The position numbers were made by a program, and so were the translations under genes. DNA of 64,000 nucleotides. Origin: Homalodisca vitripennis. Lineage: Eukaryota; Arthropoda; Insecta; Hemiptera; Cicadellidae. The DNA is taken from positions 22,258,001-22,322,000 of the forward strand of contig NC_060209.1 in assembly GCF_021130785.1 (NCBI RefSeq), read 5' to 3'. This document shows positions 36,811-49,143 of this stretch, one piece after another. The notes beneath the pieces are model-generated. The model worked only from the letters and a program-made list of their open reading frames with translations. It was not told where the DNA came from and searched no databases. How positions within the stretch are numbered: position 1 is the stretch's first letter; each line of letters begins with the position of its first letter.

Positions 36811-37270
36811 ACAAAGAAATTTAGTAATTTAGTCTTTTGAAGTAACTAATTTACTTCCAGTTGTATGTTTTATGTCGGTTATGTAAATTTGAAAAACAAT
36901 TTCCAACAAAAAATTATTATTTTTACCTCTACATTTGTTGGATAACAGTAAATAGGGGTTTTCCTGTCTTGTCTTCAAGAAACTGAGAGTATTCAATAAT
37001 ACCACTGTAACTCCTTATCAACATGAGGTCAAGGTCCAGTCCCTCCAGCCCTTTTATATCAGGCAAACATAAACTGGTTTAGGCAATACAAACAGTACTG
37101 TCACAGCAAAACTCCACAGTTTTGTATTTTTAATATCAGCTTGGTTTTTAGTCTACGTTATAATTTCGTCCACGTAAGATAAAGTTGAAAGTCTTCACTA
37201 GAAGGTACTGCGATAGTTATAAATTTTTTTACTTAAGTGTTTACATTTTATTCTACTAGTTTTAAAAGCA

Positions 37271-38344
37271 ATGTCACTTAGTGAGTTTGAGAGAATCGCG
37301 CTGCTTATGATGCGTGGGTATGGATATCTAGTTCGTCCCTATGAAGAAACAGCGCATTTGTTGAATGACACTTTTCTTGATAGACCCCCTATTAGTAAGT
37401 CAACAGTGTTTAAGACAGTAAATAGATTTGAAGAAACTAGAACAGTCAAAGATCGCGAAAGAAGTGGCAGGCCTAAATCGGCAACAAATGAACAAAAATC
37501 TTTGGATGTACTCCAAACATTTGTTGAAAATCCCAGCACCTCGGCCAGAGTGGCTGCAGAAGATCTTGATATGAGCCATACCTCAGTGTTGAATATTTTA
37601 CACAAAAACAAGTATCACCCTTTTAAAGTAACCCTAACCCAAGAACTTGCAGAGGATGATTTTGATCGAAAGACTGAATTTTGCGAAATAATAATGAGAA
37701 AGTGTGACGAAATTCAAAATTTTTTAAGTTCGATATTGTTTTCAGATGAAGCTACATTCTTTGTTAATGGACAAGTTAATAGGCATAATTGCCGTTACTG
37801 GGCCGACCATAATCCACACTGGATGATAGAAGGCCACACACAAAGGCCTCAGAAAGTGAATATGTGGGCTGGAATAATAAACAATAACATTGTAGGACCG
37901 TTTGTGATAGATGAAAATCTAACAGGCGAAATTTATTTCAATATGTTGACAAATAACATTTTGCCAGCAGTGCGTGCTCTTCTTGGGGCAAATTTTAATG
38001 CAGTATGGTTTCAGTAAGATGGAGCACCGCCCCATTACTATTTGCGGGTGCGCAATCTGTTAGATGAAGTGTTTCCTAACCGTTGGATTGGTCGCAGGGG
38101 CACCGTTGAGTGGCCGGCTAGGTCACCGGATCTTAATCCACTAGATTTCTTTTTGTGGGGCTTCTTAAAAGATAATGTGTATAAAACTAAACCAGCCAAC
38201 ATTGAGGAGCTGACAAATCGTTTATTAGAAGAAGCAAGAAGAATTACACCCGAGATGCTTTAAAATGTGACTGCAGTAGGTTTTTATAATAGACTAGCTC
38301 ATTGCCAACAAGTGTTCGGAGAGCAGTTTGAGCACCTCATTTAA
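37271..38344 (+). pseudogene. DD41D mariner-like transposase, two premature stops
   Basis: The frame spans 358 codons from ATG at 37271 to TAA at 38342-38344, the expected size for the superfamily. An amino-terminal helix-turn-helix region (about residues 1-130) includes the linker GRPKSAT. The catalytic triad is visible: Asp159 in SDEATF, Asp250 in DGAPPHY and Asp292 in SPDLNPLDFF. There are 41 residues between the second and third, matching the DD41D (rosa/Visitor-like) group. In-frame TAA codons at 38015-38017, just before Asp250, and at 38261-38263 interrupt it. Both could arise by one C-to-T change from CAA. Otherwise the frame is intact, so inactivation looks recent. No other coding sequence lies in the element. 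Confidence 0.93.
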
Positions 38345-38490
38345 AAGGTATGGTTATTTTTTGTAATACATAGATAATTTTAAATTTAATTCTTTTGGAT
38401 AATTGTGTTCCATAAAGTGTCATTTTCAGTCAGAACAGTTTACTTGAGACTGTGAAATTGCGGAGAAATAATAATTAATCAAACTTTACT

Positions 38491-38779
38491 TATGAAATTC
38501 AAACGGCCTGTACTCTGGATAGGGTCAACCTTTTTAAGTGCGGTTTGCGTTAATGAGTTTCTCTTTAATAGACCTTTAATTTGATACCAAACTCGGCCTA
38601 TGCTTACATTTAAGATTTTCGTCCGACTCCTCACGGGCCGTCCCCCTGAAAAGATAAAATGTCCCCACTGGTCTCAAAAACTAGGTTCTTAATACAAGTG
38701 ATGATGTATAAAATTTAATTTGTATAAGTGAAGCCATACAAAATTAGTGAAAGCGTTTCCATACTTTTTTTCCACCCTG
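38491..38779 (-). repeat. Right terminal inverted repeat of the mariner-like element
   Basis: Mirror of the left arm, beginning inside at GAAATTCA-type sequence and ending CCACCCTG before TA. Confidence 0.9.
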
Positions 38780-38781
38780 TA

Positions 38782-38873
38782 TGTGCCTAGACTGTTATTG
38801 TAAATTAGGTTAGTTACATATATTATATGTTGCGAGATTGTTATTGTACATTAGGTATTCTACATATATAATA
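38782..38873. repeat. 45-bp tandem array, right part
   Basis: Two more diverged units of the array at 36173-36519, displaced by the transposon insertion. Confidence 0.8.
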
Positions 38874-39310
38874 CAGGGTGAGGCAGACCACCCGTACAGT
38901 ACGTATAGCGGCCAAACCAAACGAGGTAGATTATTCGTAACAACTTAAAACCCCCTATTTCCACCCCAAAGAATTTGGAAAAATTATTTTGAAATCTCTA
39001 AAACTCCCCAAAAGGGTAGTTTTTGGGGGTTAGAGGTGGTTTTTGGAAAATTTTCAAATGTAAAGGTATGTTGAGTTATACCTCATTTTAAAGGTATTTA
39101 TTCACTGATAATTTTGATGCAAAAAGTTTGAACCTATTTTGCCGCTTATGTACAGGGTACACAAAAACGTAAAAAAAATCAGGGGGTTGTGGGTAAATTT
39201 ATTGCAACTACCTGCACAAATGTAGAGAGACGATATTATTATTCAAAACTAATGATGAGACGGGTTATCGAAAAATATCATCAAACGCCACCCTACCCCA
39301 AAATTTACAC
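38874..39310 (+). mobile_element. Lone CAGGGTG-type transposon end
   Basis: Begins CAGGGTGAGGCAGACC directly after ATA in the same array. A TACCTCATTTTAAAGG block about 205 bp in corresponds to the GATACCTCATTTGAAAG block at about +190 of the palindromic element at 55021. No matching right end was found before 39310, so the copy seems truncated. It is more distant from the other CAGGGTG elements than they are from each other. Confidence 0.5.
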
Positions 39311-39852
39311 ATTTTAAAAATACATATATAGATTTAGTATAGATTAGATATTGTCTGCGTTTTTAATCTAGTAGGGGCAATTTAAACTAACTGGTATTAA
39401 AGTAACGCCTTCGTTAATTAAATTTCTTGACCTCAATACCCTGGTCAAATTTTGATATCCGTCTAATTAGAAGTTGCGGTCAGAAAGACTATTAAAACCA
39501 GATCTATTATAACTCTTAAGATTATCTTCTTACTCATCCTGAGCCCCTGATAACCTCAACGCCCTCCTGTTATCTGACTCCGTGCTAAAACTACCTCCTT
39601 GTTAAAACTACCTTCCCTGATGAACATAATTATCCCCAGTCTGATAACCCCTGTGCACCCAACTTTCCCCCAACTCCTGGTAAACCGAGTCCACTGTTTA
39701 ACCTGGCCGAATACGAACTTAATTTCTCTGTCATCCTGGTAAACGTAACCCCTGATCGGGTTAGTCCACTGGTATTCATTGAAAAAATATTATTTATAGA
39801 TTAGTTAAATTAATTAATTCTCATTTTATTATAATTAAGAAAATTTGCTAAT
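39311..39852. other. Intergenic with a C-rich stretch
   Basis: From about 39530 to 39775 the plus strand is C-rich with recurring CCTGRT, AAACTACC and CTGGTAA words, perhaps a decayed short-period repeat. No gene recognised. Confidence 0.4.
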
Positions 39853-40375
39853 TATAGTTTACTTCATGGTCGACTTAGGTCCTCAGTCTATTTGTTTTCC
39901 ATATACGATACCCGACAACAACTAGAGGATATAATATTTTCTCAAATAAACGAACGTTTCCTAACGTCAAATGAACTATAACGTCTAACTGACTCCCATA
40001 TGCCTTTTAAACATACATATTTTGGGATGTACTGATAAAAAGTAGTGAAACAATAAAAGTTTTACTTTTGCTCCTTTTAATGTAGCCTACAACTTCATTG
40101 GTACAAAGTTGCTTATAGTTTACTTCATGGTCGACTTAGGTCCTCAGTCTATTTGTTTTCCATATACGATACCCGATAACATCTAGAGGATATAATATTT
40201 TCTCAAATAAGCGAACGTTTCCTAACGTCATATGACCTGTAACGTATAACTAACTCCAATATGGCTTTTAAACATACATATTTTGGGATGTACTAAAAAA
40301 AATTAGTGGCACATTAAAAAGTTTTACTTTTGCTCCTTTTGATGTAGCCTAATGTGCGTTGGTGCAAAGTCGCTT
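39853..40375. repeat. 261-bp tandem duplication (two copies)
   Basis: TATAGTTTACTTCATGGTCG starts both copies, at 39853 and 40114. They remain closely similar through TTTTGGGATGTACT and TTTACTTTTGCTCCTTTT to the GTGCAAAGT ends. Confidence 0.9.
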
Positions 40376-40381
40376 AGAATA

Positions 40382-40725
40382 GTGTTCTGGGGAAAGACTT
40401 ACAAAACATATGTACATAGAGCAAAGACATCTACTTAGATTAATTTCATATACAAACAGATTTGAATGTTCTCGTCCTCTCCTGCCACAGAATCTTTGTT
40501 TTTAAAGCATTGCTGCTTTTTATAACAGAAGTGGAGATATCCCACTCATTAAGAACGAATACAGAAATAAGCTCAGAACAGTCAACATTACATTTCAAAT
40601 TCCAAGACCTATGAATACATTGTTCACTAAAACTCATAACTTGATTGCTCCGAGAATGTATGTATGTGTGTTGTGTTTATTGCGCGACATTATAAAAACA
40701 CAAAATAATGTTTTAATAAATTAAA
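40382..40725 (+). pseudogene. LINE ORF2 carboxyl-terminal remnant
   Basis: Reads VFWG, then after a frameshift YIEQRHLLRLIS, PLLPQNLCF and, past an in-frame TAA, FQIPRPMNTLFTKTHNLIAP. The order parallels the carboxyl end of the LINE at 24493-24962 (WG, QK-RLI, LP-LF, then a terminal block). It is more decayed and carries no identifiable 3' tail. Assignment rests on motif order and short matches. Confidence 0.55.
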
Positions 40726-41314
40726 AACTGTTGGGAAAATAAATCATTATTATTAGGTCCTTTTTTGTCACCGACCGCAAAATTCTGATATAATCTCTTA
40801 GAGCAGTTTCAAAAGAAAACTACAATTGTTTAATGTACAATATTTAGGTGTATTAGAACTTTGTCAAACGCACTTGTAAAACATACACAGAGTAAAATCA
40901 AATAAACAAACAAAAGAAGAAACACCTGATCAATAACTTTCTAAATGTAACTACAATTTTGACATGTAAACAAGTTTTGATTAGTTGTTAATTTAAAAAT
41001 AATAACATAATATAATATAAAATAATTTTGTATTTAGGTAAATTTGTATATCGGAACCTAAGGATTCAAGTGGAAAACAATAATTTAACAATGTTAAGTC
41101 CGTATGGTTGTTTTGATTTTAATATAAGTTGGTGTGCCAATTCATTATTCCTTAAATTTAAATCATTTCGAGAGCTATTTTCACAAGGTGTAATTTTGCT
41201 TATAGCTTTGAGTTTATAACAATCCTCAAAGCTTTTGTTATGGTGAATAGCGTGTAAGGCTACTGGTTTTTTCGTCTTTGTGATTGATAGAAAAACGGTG
41301 ACCGGTAATTCTTA

Positions 41315-41319
<5 letters not shown>
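40726..41319. other. Intergenic, nothing recognised
   Basis: May hold the LINE 3' region. No tail repeat identified. Confidence 0.4.

Positions 41320-41368
<49 letters not shown>
41320..41368. repeat. (TA)n microsatellite
   Basis: About 24 TA dinucleotides. Confidence 0.95.
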
Positions 41369-41373
<5 letters not shown>

Positions 41374-41935
41374 TAAATCACAAAAAGTACTTCCTCCGCC
41401 GGGACTCAAACATCTTATTTGTTAATAATAGTCTAAAATATTTTGCTACAAACTAGTGCCGAAAAATCTTCTTAGTTGGATCATATTAAGCATTACTTTA
41501 ACTTAAATGCTTTAAACTCTATAATGTATAATAATAAGTCTATTAATTATCCGTTTGAAATTATTCTTAGATATTAATGAAAGTTTAAAAAAACCTTTTA
41601 AAGGCGTGTTTTTTAATTTTATTTTTTATTCTCAATTGAAGATAATTCGTGCTTTGTATCAACATTCCAGTTATAATTTATCGGGTCAGACCGGCACAAG
41701 TGTTGAGGTATTTCTGTTTGATCACAGGAACTATTATTGACATTTCCACTTAAATGCACGATGTAAATAAACATGATCACGATTGGTAAATCAAAACTAA
41801 GAATATTATTTAAAAATAATAGTCGCAGTTTCTTCGAAATTGTAATGAACAATATTCCAAATCCAAATTTATCCTACAATAACATCACAGTTATTAGTTA
41901 GATTGAGATATCTTATCCATAAACACGGCCCTTTC
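41369..41935. other. Intergenic, nothing recognised
   Basis: AT-rich. Short frames on both strands (41555-41740 and 41619-41852) show no domain. Confidence 0.45.
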
Positions 41936-41995
41936 AAATAGCCGTGTGGCGGGGCCCGGCCCAGGCCCCCAGAGAGCCCGGGCCCTGGTAAAATG
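41936..41995. repeat. GC-rich palindromic patch
   Basis: GGGGCCCGGCCCAGGCCCCC is followed by AGCCCGGGCCCTGG, so GGGCCCGG faces CCGGGCCC across a short spacer. It is an isolated very GC-rich hairpin in AT-rich DNA, perhaps the tip of an unrecognised repeat. Confidence 0.65.
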
Positions 41996-43279
41996 TTTCG
42001 AAATCCTCGGTCTGAGTACCAGTCTGACTAGGTACTGCATATGCTTTATAATTATTTGCAATTATTTGTATTTCCCTCCTGCAGAAAATGCAAAGTAACT
42101 TTATTTTTAATTGTGTTGATTTATGAAATTCTTTATTTATAAAGTACTATACTATCTATACCGTTCTTTATATTTTATTTGGAAGACTTCATTTCACGGC
42201 TTAGTTAATATAAGTTTATTACCATTTAAGAACAGTAAGGATTGAATATGAATGAATATTATAACAGCACATTATATGTGGGAATACATTACCATGAGCA
42301 GTTTTGTAAACTAAATCAATACGTTACCAAAAATAGTATGAATGAAACTATGTTACTGTATTTCCTCTCCCCCCCCTCATGCTTCATTGGGCGCATGCGC
42401 AAGGAGTATTGATCTCGACAATGGTCCATTCATGTTCCTGCAGAATCTCACCATGATCCGCTGTCTGGACACCCAACCAGTGCATTCAAGTTTAGCAAAC
42501 CAAGGAGTTTTAAAAATCACCAATTTATCTCATAAATGAATATAATGATATATTTAATAAATTTAAAGCTACCTCTTCTTGCAGACCTTGCCAATACTTA
42601 ACCCTTTTTATAGTTCTGTGCACAAATTTATTTTCCTTCCACAAAATACCAAAGTTTGGATATATTTTGAAAAGCCATTCTGTTCCGAAATATTATTTGA
42701 AGTTACTGTTTGATTGAATAAGAATTCAATCAAATGTTAGGGCATATGAACACTAACTTGTAGGATTCAGCTAAAATCTGATATTCCACAGCATTATATG
42801 ACTAGCCATAGTATTAACATAACACTGCACATCGAACCTCCCCCCCCCCATCACGCACTGTAGATAAATGCATGTATTACAGTATTAATATGATGGGTAT
42901 ATAAATTATTAGCATTACATAACATTGAGATCAATTAATCTATTACAATGACATGAGTATTCATAACTATGCTTAAAGGCGTTTATCTGAGGTAACGAAT
43001 GGGATACGGATATTTTAACGTCGAAGCAAAGTATTCATACAATATCAACTAATGTATGATAAAGGAATAATACCGTATTTATTATTTACAAAATTCATAA
43101 AAATGGAGTTAGATACAATTTTTACTGGAACATATTATAAACCTGAATATACTCGTAGCACTCAAATGACGTTCACATCGTTGCGTAACTTCCACCTGCT
43201 ACTGAAATAGAAGCGATTACGTCACTTACTAAGTAAATATTGATTTAAAACAGCTAATGGAATGCAAGTTGAATGAATG
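41996..43279. other. Intergenic with an NRF1-like palindrome and C runs
   Basis: GCGCATGCGC at 42391-42400, followed by A, is a full NRF1-type palindrome in a GC-richer ~100-bp patch (42365-42480). A small hairpin TTTGATTGAAT-AAG-AATTCAATCAAA lies near 42710. C runs occur near 42367-42377 and 42841-42849. No exon identified. Confidence 0.4.
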
Positions 43280-43700
43280 CGAGTGAGTCTTGTAATAGTA
43301 GTGTAAATATGTATAACGTTACATTAATGATTGATGCTTGTTTTTAAGCTAAGGTTCATTATAGTTAATGGATTTATGTTTAGTTATAAATGTATACATT
43401 TTAGTTTAACTTGTATGAGGTTATGGTAGACAGGACTTTAGAGTCTTAACTATGCCTCTAATAAGGATATTTTTCATTTCGTTTCATTTTTATCGTAAAT
43501 ATGTATAAAGTTTCATTAATTATTGATCCTTTTTTAAAGCTATGGTTCATGTAATATATAATTTAAATAAATAGATTTATGTTTAGTTATAAATGTATAC
43601 ACTTTAGTTTAATTTGTTATGAGGTTGTGGTAGAGAGGACTTTAGAGTCCTAACTTCTCCTCTAATAAGGATAAATTTCATTTTCATTTCATATTTATCC
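43280..43700. repeat. Tandem pair of ~215-bp retroposon-tail-like units
   Basis: Both units contain TTTATGTTTAGTTATAAATG, GAGGACTTTAGAGTC-like and CTCTAATAAGGATA blocks in order. Each ends in a short TTTCATTTCATTT-type repeat near 43480 and 43690. The repeated simple tail suggests two 3' ends of a non-LTR element in tandem. No coding part seen. Confidence 0.6.
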
Positions 43701-44409
43701 ATCAAATTGCTATTATGAAGAAAAAAAATCGATTCCCACAGTCATAATACAAATTTTTAACTTAAAGTTTACTGAAATATTACGAAAGTTACAAAATTAC
43801 AGTCATATACATGTAGAAATTGCCAACATATTACTATTATTGATGTACTATATATTTTGCATCACGCTTCATCATGTACAATTTAACAAAATTAAAATTA
43901 CTTAAGGCTATGTAGGATACAATGGGGGATGGGTGGTGTGTAGTTGTACTTTGTACATCAACAAGAGTCGAGATAGCTTCAAATACTTGGGGCCAAGGCT
44001 AACACATCCCCCCTCATCTAGCCAGTGTGTGCTTACGAGCCTTATTTACGTTTTTGTAAGAGTCAAAATGACAGACCACATCTCTTTTGCTTTGAACGCC
44101 TCCTGTTTTGAAGTTTTGCTTGTTTTAGTACTTCAAAAAGTAACTTCACACGTCCCTGAAGAGCTCGTTTCCCTCAACACCTTTTTCACGTATAACTCAG
44201 TATAACAAATGAAATAATGATAATTTTTGCAAACTAAAAATAAATGTTTTTATAATTTAAAAGAGTTTTCGTGTCACCCCTTGATAAATGAGTTCATGTA
44301 AAAAATCTAAAACGAAGATATACCGGGTGATTGATTATGTTGATACTTATTTGAAAGTGTACATATTTCTAGTTTCACGGTCCATCTATATAATATCCAG
44401 TTGAACTTG
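43701..44409. other. Intergenic, nothing recognised
   Basis: A 90-codon plus-strand frame at 43933-44205 has no recognised domain. The phrase ACCGGGTGATTGATTATG near 44324 resembles a transposon tip but no partner was found. Confidence 0.4.
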
Positions 44410-47400
44410 AACTGATCTATACTTAAATTGTAACAAGAATTACCCGAGTGGAACAACTATCCACGCTGTTACACCGATAAGAATGGATTCCGTTTTAAGT
44501 CGTTTATATTACACAATGTTAGTGCAAACTGATCTATACTTAAATTGAAACAAGATTACCCGAGTGGAACAACTATCCACGCTGTTACACCGATAAGAAT
44601 GGATTCCGTTTTAAGTCGTTTATATTACACAATGATAGTGCAAACTGATCCATACTTAAATTGTAACAAGAATTACCCGAGTGGAACAACTATCCACGCT
44701 GTTACACCGATAAGAATGGATTCCGTTTTAAGTCGTTTATATTACACAATGTTAGTGCAAACTGATCTATACTTAAATTGAAACAAGAATTACCCGAGTG
44801 GAACAACTATCCACGCTGTTACACCGATAAGAATGGATTCCGTTTTAAGTCGTTTATATTACACAATGTTAGAGCAAACTGATCTATACTTAAATTGAAA
44901 CAAGAATTACCCGAGTGGAACAACTATCCACGCTGTTACACCGATAAGAATGGATTCCGTTTTAAGTCGTTTATATTACACAATGTTAGTGCAAACTGAT
45001 CTATACTTAAATTGAAACAAGAATTACCCGAGTGGAACAACTATCCACGCTGTTACACCGATAAGAATGGATTCCGTTTTAAGTCGTTTATATTACACAA
45101 TGTTAGAGCAAACTGATCTATACTTAAATTGTAACAAGAATTACCCGAGTGGAACAACTATCCACGCTGTTACACCGATAAGAATGGATTCCGTTTTAAG
45201 TCGTTTATATTACACAATGTTAGTGCAAACTGATCTATACTTAAATTGAAACAAGAATTACCCGAGTGGAACAACTATCCACGCTGTTACACCGATAAGA
45301 ATTGATTTCGTTTTAAATCGTTTATATTACACAATGTTAGTGCAAACTGATCTATACTTAAATTGAAACAAGAATTACCCGAGTGGAACAACTATCCACG
45401 CTGTTACACCGATAAGAGTGGATTCCGTTTTAAGTCGTTTCTATTACACAATGTTATTGCAAACTGATCTATACCTAAATTGTAACAAGAATTACCTGAG
45501 TGGAACAACTATCCACGCTGTTACACCGATAAGAATGGATTCCGTTTTATGTCGTTTATATTACACAATGTTATTGCAAACTGATCTATACCTAAATTGT
45601 AACAAGAATTACCCGAGTGGAACAACTATCCACGCTGTTACACCGATAAGAATGGATTCAGTTTTAAGTCGTTTATAACACTATTTATTACACAATGTTA
45701 TTGCAAACTGATCTATACCTAAATTGTAACAAGAATTACCCGAGTGGAACAACTATCCATGCTGTTACACCGATAAGAATTGATTTCGTTTTAAATCGTT
45801 TATATTACACAATGTTAGTGCAAACTGATCTATACTTAAATTGAAACAAGAATTACCCGAGTGGAACAACTATCCACGCTGTTACACCGATAAGAGTAGA
45901 TTCCGTTTTAAGTCGTTTCTATTACACAATGTTAGTGCAAACTGATCTATACTTAAATTGAAACAAGAATTACCCGAGTGGAACAACTATCCATGCTGTT
46001 ACACCGATAAGAATGGATTCAGTTTTAAGTCGTTTATAACACTATTTATTACACAATGTTATTGCAAACTGATCTATACCTAAATTGTAACAAGAATAAC
46101 CCGATTGGAACAACTATCCACGCTGTTACACTGATAAGAATGGATTCCGTTTTAAGTCGTTTATATTACACAATGTTAGTGCAAACTGATCTATACTTAA
46201 ATTGAAACAAGAATTACCCGAGTGGAACAACTATCCACGCTGTTACACCGATAAGAATGGATTCCGTTTTAAGTCGTTTATATTACACAATGTTAGTGCA
46301 AACTGATCTATACTTAAATTGAAACAAGAATTACCCGAGTGGAACAACTATCCACGCTGTTACACCGATAAGAATGGATTCCGTTTTAAGTCGTTTATAT
46401 TACACAATGTTAGAGCAAACTGATCTATACTTAAATTGAAACAAGAATTACCCGAGTGGAACAACTATCCACGCTGTTACACCGATAAGAATGGATTCCG
46501 TTTTAAGTCGTTTATATTACACAATGTTAGTGCAAACTGATCTATACTTAAATTGAAACAAGAATTACCCGAGTGGAACAACTATCCACGCTGTTACACC
46601 GATAAGAATGGATTCCGTTTTAAGTCGTTTATATTACACAATGTTAGAGCAAACTGATCTATACTTAAATTGTAACAAGAATTACCCGAGTGGAACAACT
46701 ATCCACGCTGTTACACCGATAATAATGGATTCCGTTTTAAGTCGTTTATATTACACAATGTTAGTGCAAACTGATCTATACTTAAATTGAAACAAGAATT
46801 ACCCGAGTGGAACAACTATCCACGCTGTTACACCGATAAGAATTGATTTCGTTTTAAATCGTTTATATTACACAATGTTAGTGCAAACTGATCTATACTT
46901 AAATTGAAACAAGAATTACCCGAGTGGAACAACTATCCACGCTGTTACACCGATAAGAGTGGATTCCGTTTTAAGTCGTTTCTATTACACAATGTTATTG
47001 CAAACTGATCTATACCTAAATTGTAACAAGAATTACCTGAGTGGAACAACTATCCACGCTGTTACACCGATAAGAATGGATTCCGTTTTATGTCGTTTAT
47101 ATTACACAATGTTATTGCAAACTGATCTATACCTAAATTGTAACAAGAATTACCCGAGTGGAACAACTATCCACGCTGTTACACCGATAAGAATGGATTC
47201 AGTTTTAAGTCGTTTATAACACTATTTATTACACAATGTTATTGCAAACTGATCTATACCTAAATTGTAACAAGAATTACCCGAGTGGAACAACTATCCA
47301 TGCTGTTACACCGATAAGAATTGATTTCGTTTTAAATCGTTTATATTACACAATGTTAGTGCAAACTGATCTATACTTAAATTGAAACAAGAATTACCCG

Positions 47401-49143
47401 AGTGGAACAACTATCCACGCTGTTACACCGATAAGAGTGGATTCCGTTTTAAGTCGTTTATATTACACAATGTTAGTGCAAACTGATCTATACTTAAATT
47501 GAAACAAGAATTACCCGAGTGGAACAACTATCCACGCTGTTACACCGATAAGAATGGATTCCGTTTTAAGTCGTTTATATTACACAATGTTAGTGCAAAC
47601 TGATCTATACTTAAATTGAAACAAGAATTACCCGAGTGGAACAACTATCCACGCTGTTACACCGATAAGAATGGATTCCGTTTTAAGTCGTTTATATTAC
47701 ACAATGTTAGTGCAAACTGATCTATACTTAAATTGAAACAAGAATTACCCGAGTGGAACAACTATCCACGCTGTTACACCGATAAGAATGGATTCCGTTT
47801 TAAGTCGTTTATATTACACAATGTTAGTGCAAACTGATCTATACCTAAATTGAAACAAGAATTACCCGAGTGGAACAACTATCCACGCTGTTACACCGAT
47901 AAGAATGGATTCCGTTTTATGTCGTTTATATTACACAATGTTATTGCAAACTGATCTATACCTAAATTGTAACAAGAATTACCCGAGTGGAACAACTATC
48001 CACGCTGTTACACCGATAAGAATGGATTCAGTTTTAAGTCGTTTATAACACTATTTATTACACAATGTTATTGCAAACTGATCTATACCTAAATTGTAAC
48101 AAGAATTACCCGAGTGGAACAACTATCCATGCTGTTACACCGATAAGAATTGATTTCGTTTTAAATCGTTTATATTACACAATGTTAGTGCAAACTGATC
48201 TATACTTAAATTGAAACAAGAATTACCCGAGTGGAACAACTATCCACGCTGTTACACCGATAAGAATGGATTCCGTTTTAAGTCGTTTATATTACACAAT
48301 GTTAGTGCAAACTGATCTATACTTAAATTGAAACAAGAATTACCCGAGTGGAACAACTATCCACGCTGTTACACCGATAAGAATGGATTCCGTTTTAAGT
48401 CGTTTTATATTATTACACAATGTTATTGCAAACTGATCTATACCTAAATTGTAACAAGAATTACCCGAGTGGAACAACTATCCACGCTGTTACACCGATA
48501 AGAATGGATTCCGTTTTAAGTCGTTTATATTACACAATGTTAGTGCAAACTGATCTATACTTAAATTGAAACAAGAATTACCCGAGTGGAACAACTATCC
48601 ACGCTGTTACACCGATAAGAATGGATTCCGTTTTAAGTCGTTTATATTACACAATGTTAGTGCAAACTGATCTATACTTAAATTGAAACAAGAATTACCC
48701 GAGTGGAACAACTATCCACGCTGTTACACCGATAAGAATGGATTCCGTTTTAAGTCGTTTATATTACACAATGTTAGTGCAAACTGATCTATACTTAAAT
48801 TGAAACAAGAATTACCCGAGTGGAACAACTATCCACGCTGTTACACCGATAAGAATGGATTCCGTTTTAAGTCGTTTATATTACACAATGTTAGTGCAAA
48901 CTGATCTATACTTAAATTGAAACAAGAATTACCCGAGTGGAACAACTATCCACGCTGTTACACCGATAAGAATGGATTCCGTTTTAAGTCGTTTATATTA
49001 CACAATGTTAGTGCAAACTGATCTATACTTAAATTGAAACAAGAATTACCCGAGTGGAACAACTATCCACGCTGTTACACCGATAAGAATGGATTCCGTT
49101 TTAAGTCGTTTATAACACTATTTATTACACAATGTTAGTGCAA
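44410..49143. repeat. 117-bp satellite array, about 40 units, with higher-order structure
   Basis: The unit contains TACCCGAGTGGAACAACTAT, CACGCTGTTACACCGATAAG, TCCGTTTTAAGTCG and GCAAACTGATCTATAC. The word TACCCG falls at 44441, 44557 (one base deleted) and 44674, giving a 117-bp period. Most units are over 95% alike by eye. Five units carry a 10-bp insertion (ACACTATTTA type, at about 45675, 46036, 47216, 48045 and 49110). A block of 13 units plus two insertions, 1,541 bp, is repeated (for example 45067-45678 against 46608-47219). A shorter variant trio recurs a third time near 47911-48170. The period is 39 codons, so long frames appear, but most units have TGA where a few have TGT. It is not a gene. 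Confidence 0.97.

Larger units (their letters stand above)
36522..38779 (+). mobile_element. Mariner-like transposon, 2,258 bp, long inverted repeats
   Basis: Ends CAGGGTGGA and its complement are flanked by TA at 36520-36521 and 38780-38781, the target duplication of the IS630/Tc1/mariner superfamily. The terminal inverted repeats are about 289 bp each (36522-36810 and 38491-38779) with few mismatches, far longer than the ~30 bp of classical mariner. Within each arm lie GGGGGACGGCC at +133 and CCGCAAACCGCA at +229 from the tip. Between the arms is one transposase reading frame. It sits in the 45-bp array, with a related lone end 95 bp further right. Confidence 0.93.

Noticed and set aside
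44545..47219. Repeat-protein genes in the 117-bp satellite
   Set aside because: The frames occur only where TGT replaces the usual TGA, no start or promoter context is present, and the same units read closed elsewhere in the array.
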